The notes beneath the pieces are model-generated. The model was not told where the DNA came from, made no database searches, and saw only the letters and a program-made list of their open reading frames with translations. From contig CAMLSI010000190.1 in the NCBI GenBank assembly GCA_946482585.1, positions 1-9,574 of the forward strand: 9,574 nt of DNA, read 5' to 3'. The position numbers and the translations under genes are program-made. Positions 6,573 to 9,574 of the stretch are shown piece after piece. The number at the start of each line of letters is the position of its first letter. The first letter of the stretch is position 1. Source of the DNA: an uncultured Lysobacteraceae bacterium. GTDB taxonomy: Bacteria > Pseudomonadota > Gammaproteobacteria > Xanthomonadales > Rhodanobacteraceae.

Positions 6573-7024
6573 GTCTTCTCTCCGCTGTAGGTTGTGGGTC
6601 TCCCATCAGAGCAAGAGCTGCGCCATGCCCCGCCGCAGGTTCTGCGCGGAGAAAACCGCGGTTTCTCGCGCGTTTTGCACGGATGTCCCCGGTGCGTCGT
6701 GCGAGCTGCGCCATATCGTGCAGCGATAGCGGCCGCCGTCGTTGCCGTCGTCGGCGTCGATCCCGACGGCTGCAGTTCGCGCGCCCCATGGACGACGGCC
6801 TGTTTCCGCGCAGTGCGGGTCGACGCAGCACTCGCCGCCGCCGACACCGTCGCTTTGGCACGTCCGTTGCGCAGACCGAGTCGACGTGTGCAGTGCAGAG
6901 ACCGCACGCCGCTGATGCGACGAGGATGACAGGCGCGGCAATGCCGACACCGATAGTGCTCGGTGATCCTGCGGCGATGCGCGACACTGCCGAAGCGTTC
7001 CTCACATCACCATGGAGTTCCGAC
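6573..7024. other. Gene-free region between the ferritin-like and DUF2188 genes
   Basis: Divergent promoters for the ferritin-like gene (minus) and the DUF2188 gene (plus) should lie in these 452 bases. Open frames exist on both strands, but they translate to Arg/Ser/Ala-rich sequence without family blocks or Shine-Dalgarno sequences, so I call no gene. I see no convincing sigma-70 -35/-10 pair. Two inverted repeats stand out: a nearly perfect one around CCGCGG at 6644-6671, and a CACCGA-N6-TCGGTG dyad at 6948-6965, about 60 nt before the DUF2188 start. A degraded gene cannot be excluded. Confidence 0.5.
6644..6671. repeat. Inverted repeat, possible operator or terminator
   Basis: The arms GCGCG-GAGAAAACC and GGTTTCTCGCGC pair around the self-complementary CCGCGG core, with a single extra G and a single extra A in the left arm. 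On the plus strand it is followed by GTTTT, weakly resembling an intrinsic terminator, but no plus-strand gene ends here. It lies about 75-100 nt upstream of the ferritin-like start codon, so an operator role for that gene is the other option. Confidence 0.4.
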
Positions 7025-7288
7025 ATGAATGCATCAGACAGCGCAGGACGGTTCGTCTATCACCTGGTTCATCGAAACGCTGACGGACGCTGGCATCTGA
7101 ACCATGTCGGCGGCGATGACGACGTCGCGTCGTTCGACACCAAGGAAGAAGCGCGGCAGGACGGTGAGCGCCGCGGCCGCCAGCACGCCAACCGCGGCGA
7201 GCTCGCGCAACTCGTCGTGCATCGCGAAGACGGCTCGATCGAAACCGAGTTCACCTACGGCGCGGATCCGCGCGACACGCCGGGCTGA
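7025..7288 (+). CDS. DUF2188 family small protein
   Basis: An 87-residue protein. The core FVYHLVHRNADGRWHLNHVGGDDDVASFDTKEEA matches the DUF2188 pattern (PF09954): an aromatic/His strand, then a GxW motif, then a gene-body phrase of the type F-TKeEA, then a helix and a final strand LVVHREDGSIETEFTYG. It is a small soluble alpha/beta domain of unknown function, often found near stress-response genes. The start at ATG 7025 is fixed by GGAG 7 nt upstream. The frame remains open further upstream to 6683, but that stretch is Arg/Ser-rich and unlike the family. The last 34 nt overlap the 3' end of the LysR gene on the other strand. Confidence 0.85.
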   Translation: MNASDSAGRFVYHLVHRNADGRWHLNHVGGDDDVASFDTKEEARQDGERRGRQHANRGELAQLVVHREDGSIETEFTYGADPRDTPG

Positions 7289-8214
7289 AGCAGGTGTGCG
7301 CGCCCGTCGACGGGCGCATGTCTTGCCATCAGCTCCGCGATCCAATCGATGAACACTCGCAGCTTGGCGCTGACATGCCGGTTCGACGGAAACGCCACAT
7401 AGATCGGCATCGGATCGAGGCGCCAGTCCTCGAACAACCGCACCAGCTCGCCGACTTCCAGGTGCGCCTTCGCCATGTAGTCCGGCAGCCAGAGCACGCC
7501 GAGCCCGGCCAGGCCGGCCGCCAGATAGGCATTGCCGTCGTCGACCGCCAGCACGTAGCGGCTTCGCACGGTGATGCGCTCGCCGTCGCCGTGCAGCGTG
7601 AATGGAAAGAGTTTTCCCGTGCGCGCCGACAGGAAGCCGACGATACGGTGCCGTGGGGCTTCCAGCTCGCGCGGGTGTGAGGGCGAGCCGATGCTGTCCA
7701 GGTAGCTCGGCGCTGCGTAGGCACCGAGTCGCAGCTCGCCGACGCGTCGCGCGATCAGGGACTGCTCGGTGGGTTCGCCGCCGCGAACGACGCAGTCCAC
7801 GTTTTCGCCGATCAGGTCCACCATGCGGTCGCTGACGCCCATGTCGAGCTGGATGTCCGGATACCGCGCGTGGAACGCCGGCAAGGCCGGTATCAGGATC
7901 AGGCGCGCCAGCGGGCTGGGCACATCGATGCGCAGCCGGCCGCGGGGCGATGTCGACGCAGCGGACAGGCTGGTCTCGCTGTCGTCGAGGTCGGCCAGCA
8001 GTCGCACCACTCGCTCGTAATAGACGGCGCCGTCGGCAGTCACGTTGACCTTGCGCGTCGTGCGGTTGAGCAGCCTGACGCGCAGTCGCGCTTCGAGCTG
8101 CTGCACCAGTTGCGTCACGCTGGTCTTGCTCAGGTGAAGTGTCTCGGCGGCTTTGGTGAAGCTGCCGGTTTCCACCACCCGGACGAATGCCTGCATCGCA
8201 TCGAAGCGGTCCAT
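7255..8214 (-). CDS. LysR-family transcriptional regulator (CrgA-like)
   Basis: A 319-residue LysR-type regulator of normal length. The N-terminal winged helix-turn-helix covers about 1-60, with the recognition region TGSFTKAAETLHLSKTSVTQLVQQLE (16-41) and LLNRTTRKVNVT (48-59). A linker helix leads to the effector-binding domain (about 90-295), opening with GRLRIDVPSPLARLILIPALPAF and containing MGVSDRMVDLIGENVDCVVRGGE, as in the CrgA-like subgroup. The start at ATG 8214 has GGAG 5 nt upstream. It diverges from the RidA-family gene over a 141-nt spacer that holds a LysR-box-like dyad, so it probably controls that gene and itself. The effector is unknown. Its stop at 7255 lies inside the end of the convergent DUF2188 gene. 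Confidence 0.95.
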   Translation of the reverse strand: MDRFDAMQAFVRVVETGSFTKAAETLHLSKTSVTQLVQQLEARLRVRLLNRTTRKVNVTADGAVYYERVVRLLADLDDSETSLSAASTSPRGRLRIDVPSPLARLILIPALPAFHARYPDIQLDMGVSDRMVDLIGENVDCVVRGGEPTEQSLIARRVGELRLGAYAAPSYLDSIGSPSHPRELEAPRHRIVGFLSARTGKLFPFTLHGDGERITVRSRYVLAVDDGNAYLAAGLAGLGVLWLPDYMAKAHLEVGELVRLFEDWRLDPMPIYVAFPSNRHVSAKLRVFIDWIAELMARHAPVDGRAHLLQPGVSRGSAP

Positions 8215-8238
8215 ACGTACTCCAGCGATACCGGCGAT

Positions 8239-8257
8239 TGTTTGGATTCTACAAACA
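8239..8257. promoter_or_regulatory. Putative LysR operator (T-N11-A dyad)
   Basis: A perfect inverted repeat TGTTTG-N7-CAAACA, centred at 8248, contains a symmetric T8242-N11-A8254, the hallmark of LysR-type boxes. It is markedly AT-richer than its surroundings and lies 25 nt upstream of the regulator's start codon and about 99 nt upstream of the RidA-family start. That is the usual place for the regulatory binding site in a divergent LysR promoter region. Binding is inferred, not shown. Confidence 0.6.
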
Positions 8258-8300
8258 TTGATCGCCAGACTTGCTGGTTTATCGGCGAGGCACGGCCTCC

Positions 8301-8306
8301 TAGATT
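8301..8306 (+). promoter_or_regulatory. Possible -10 element for the RidA-family gene
   Basis: TAGATT resembles a sigma-70 -10 box (four of six bases). A weak TTTATC at 8278-8283 lies 17 nt upstream as a possible -35. The poor -35 match would fit a promoter needing an activator such as the adjacent LysR protein. The leader also holds a small GGCCG-CTT-CGGCC hairpin at 8326-8338, just before the Shine-Dalgarno sequence. Confidence 0.3.
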
Positions 8307-8355
8307 CCTTCCCTCGTCAACACAAGGCCGCTTCGGCCATCGATGGAGGCAGTCC

Positions 8356-8748
8356 ATGATCAATCGCGACGTCGTTTTTCCGTCCGGGCGCCAGGCGCTG
8401 TATGAGCGGAATCGCTATTCGCCGGCCATCCGCTCCAATGGGTTCCTGTTCGTTTCGGGACAGGTCGGCAGCCGCGAAGACGGCTCTCCCGAGCCCGAGC
8501 TGGACGCGCAGGTCCGGCGTGCGTTCGACAATCTGAACGCGATCCTCGTCGCTGCAGGATGCACGTTCGATGACGTCGTCGACGTGACCGTGTTCATCGT
8601 CGATCCCGAATCGAATTTCGACACGATCTGGAAGATCGTGCCGGAATACTGGGGCTCCGCACCGCATCCGACGTTGACCGGCATCGGTGTGACGTGGCTC
8701 TACGGCTTCCAGTTCGAGATCAAGGTGATCGCGAAGCTGCCGGCGTGA
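8356..8748 (+). CDS. RidA/YjgF/UK114-family protein lacking the usual active-site arginine
   Basis: A 130-residue protein of normal family length. Family blocks include RYSPAIRSNGFLFVSGQVG (20-38), AQVRRAFDNLNAILVAAGCTFDDVVDVTVFIVD (51-83) and a C-terminal FEIKVIAKLPA (120-130). Canonical RidA deaminates reactive imines and enamines, using an arginine in a P-x-R motif (R105 in the E. coli enzyme). Here the equivalent segment is APHPTLTGIGVTWL (102-115), with no arginine, so classical imine deamination is doubtful and it more likely belongs to one of the divergent Rid subfamilies. The start at ATG 8356 has GGAGG 6 nt upstream. It is divergent from the LysR gene, which is probably its regulator. 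A tandem hairpin repeat begins about 13 nt after the stop. Confidence 0.92.
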   Translation: MINRDVVFPSGRQALYERNRYSPAIRSNGFLFVSGQVGSREDGSPEPELDAQVRRAFDNLNAILVAAGCTFDDVVDVTVFIVDPESNFDTIWKIVPEYWGSAPHPTLTGIGVTWLYGFQFEIKVIAKLPA

Positions 8749-8761
8749 CGGGCGGCGTGCT

Positions 8762-8783
8762 CGGGGCGTCGTTCGACGCCCCG
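8762..8783. terminator. Possible bidirectional terminator hairpin
   Basis: A perfect 9-bp GC-rich stem (CGGGGCGTC with GACGCCCCG) and a GTTC loop lie 13 nt past the RidA-family stop codon. There is no downstream U tract on either strand, so the call rests on position between convergent genes and stem strength only. Confidence 0.4.
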
Positions 8784-8847
8784 TTCGATATCAAGGCGTC
8801 GTTCGACGCCCCGTTCGATATCAAGGCGTCGTTCGACGCCCCGTTCG
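8762..8847. repeat. Tandem 30-bp hairpin-forming repeat (two full units and a 23-bp partial)
   Basis: Units at 8765-8794 and 8795-8824 are identical, and 8825-8847 matches their first 23 bases before diverging. Each unit holds the inverted repeat GGCGTC-GTTC-GACGCC; in the first copy the stem grows to 9 bp because CGG precedes it (8762-8770 with 8775-8783). Units are separated by CCGTTCGATATCAA, itself containing GATATC. The array sits between the convergent RidA-family and beta-propeller-like genes, so it may work as a bidirectional terminator that was amplified by slippage. No U-run follows any stem. It is not a CRISPR: the repeats are directly abutted without spacers. Confidence 0.9.
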
Positions 8848-8894
8848 GTCGGGTTCCACACGCAGAGCAGTGAGTGCCGCTGTCGTGCGCGCGT

Positions 8895-9574
8895 TCAGGC
8901 CGCCGTGCGGCAGAACACCAGGTTCTGGCTCGAGGCGGGCTGGAACACGAATCCCTTGAGCTGCGGCAGATATTTCAGACGCGCATTCACGCCGTCCTGA
9001 CTGCAGGTCCACGCAGCGCCGCCGAGGGTGCGTTCGCTCAGGTCCCAGGCGTTGCCCGCATTCGGCTTGAGCACGAACACGCGGCGGTTCGGCACGAGGC
9101 TGGCGCCGCTGCCCGTCCACGATCCGCCCGGAATCACGAGGAACTCGTCGCGTATTTCGTCGTAGGCGAAGCCCAGGTACTGCGGAATGAAGCCGGTCAG
9201 TGCGGTAAAGGCCGCGGAGGCGTTGATGGTCACGTTGATCTGCGCGGTGCCGTCGACGGGGATGCGCGAAATGCTCCAGCCACTGTTCGAGCCCTGGCTG
9301 TCGCCCCACTGCATCGTGACGACCTGGCGGCGCTTGCAGTCGTAGGCCGCGGGAAAGCGCAGGCTGGCGCCGCTGCTGGTCACGGGGTTGAGCCAGGCTT
9401 TCGTGACCGGGTCGTAGCGGCGCAAGGTGGACGTCCAGACGCGGCCGCGGTCGTCCACGCACAAGGCGTAGTCGCTCGCGCCCGCGGGACTCACGGGATG
9501 GACGCCGCGTCCGGCCCAGCCCGAGGCGTTTGTCGTGTCGGGCGGCGTGCTCAGGGAGAACGCATCGTTGAAGC
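8895..9574 (-). CDS. C-terminal part of a putative beta-propeller/Kelch-like protein (5' end beyond window)
   Basis: The last 225 residues are visible, and the frame stays open through the right edge, so the gene begins outside the window; the internal GTG at 9494 is not a credible start. The sequence is rich in Gly, Ser, Asn, Trp and Tyr, with strand-like phrases spaced about 45-60 residues apart: DDRGRVWTSTLRRYDPVTKAW, AYDCKRRQVVTMQWG, FAYDEIRDEFLVIPGGSW, RVFVLKPNAGNAWDLSERTLGG and LKYLPQLKGFVFQPASSQNLVF. The YDP-T-W and YD-RD-F motifs resemble Kelch or other propeller blades. Four cysteines are visible (in CVDD, DCKR, TCSQ and VFCRT), consistent with an exported protein with disulfides. 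Export cannot be tested without the N-terminus. It converges on the RidA-family gene. I cannot name a function. Confidence 0.75.
   Translation of the reverse strand, partial: FNDAFSLSTPPDTTNASGWAGRGVHPVSPAGASDYALCVDDRGRVWTSTLRRYDPVTKAWLNPVTSSGASLRFPAAYDCKRRQVVTMQWGDSQGSNSGWSISRIPVDGTAQINVTINASAAFTALTGFIPQYLGFAYDEIRDEFLVIPGGSWTGSGASLVPNRRVFVLKPNAGNAWDLSERTLGGAAWTCSQDGVNARLKYLPQLKGFVFQPASSQNLVFCRTAA

Noticed and set aside
6683..7024. N-terminal extension of the DUF2188 gene
   Set aside because: The frame is open, but it encodes Arg/Ser-rich sequence; the strong GGAG before ATG 7025 and the family length favour the short form.
6541..7026. Minus-strand frame beginning with a hydrophobic stretch that looks like a lipoprotein signal
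   Set aside because: After about 55 residues it becomes Arg-rich noise, has no Shine-Dalgarno sequence and runs into the ferritin-like gene in another frame.
8762..8847. CRISPR-like array
   Set aside because: The units abut directly with no unique spacers and there are no cas genes, so it is a simple tandem repeat.

Overview
The window is visibly GC-rich, with strong G/C preference at third codon positions in every convincing gene. It carries about eleven protein genes and no rRNA, tRNA, CRISPR array or insertion sequence. Its content suggests a gammaproteobacterium of the Xanthomonadales (Rhodanobacteraceae-like). The reasons are an ECF sigma factor of the Ser/Thr-kinase-linked family beside a membrane-anchored kinase, and a dense set of proteobacterial stress-type genes (YihY, DUF421, ferritin-like, DUF2188, Fpg/Nei, DUF72). 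This taxonomic call is inference.

Layout. (1) Positions 1-1793, minus strand: an ECF-type sigma factor overlaps the start of a transmembrane Ser/Thr kinase that runs off the left edge. (2) Positions 1794-2033: an intergenic strip with one doubtful small plus-strand ORF. (3) Positions 2034-6572: six minus-strand genes. In transcription order they are a ferritin-like protein, an isochorismatase-type cysteine hydrolase, a DUF421/YetF-like membrane protein, a YihY/BrkB-like membrane protein, an Fpg/Nei DNA glycosylase and a DUF72 protein. Gaps are short (12-33 nt) inside two sub-blocks and longer (about 230 and 98 nt) at two junctions. (4) Positions 6573-7024: a 452-base stretch with no credible gene and two inverted repeats. 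(5) Positions 7025-8748: a DUF2188 gene whose 3' end overlaps that of a convergent LysR-type regulator; the regulator diverges from a RidA/YjgF-family gene, with a clear LysR-box-like dyad between them. (6) Positions 8749-8894: nearly three tandem 30-bp units, each able to form a hairpin, between convergent genes. (7) Position 8895 to the right edge: the C-terminal part of a putative beta-propeller-like protein.

How the genes may work together. The sigma/kinase pair looks like a phosphorylation-controlled transcription switch: the usual acidic stretch in sigma region 2.2 reads Thr-Pro-Thr-Glu. The block at 2034-6572 plus DUF2188 resembles a general-stress or oxidative-damage islet (iron handling, membrane proteins, base-excision repair). 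The LysR/RidA pair is a classic divergent regulator-target arrangement. I see no clear mobile element or defence system. The most notable items are the predicted phospho-switch sigma factor, the tandem hairpin repeat and the arginine-less RidA homologue beside its putative regulator.
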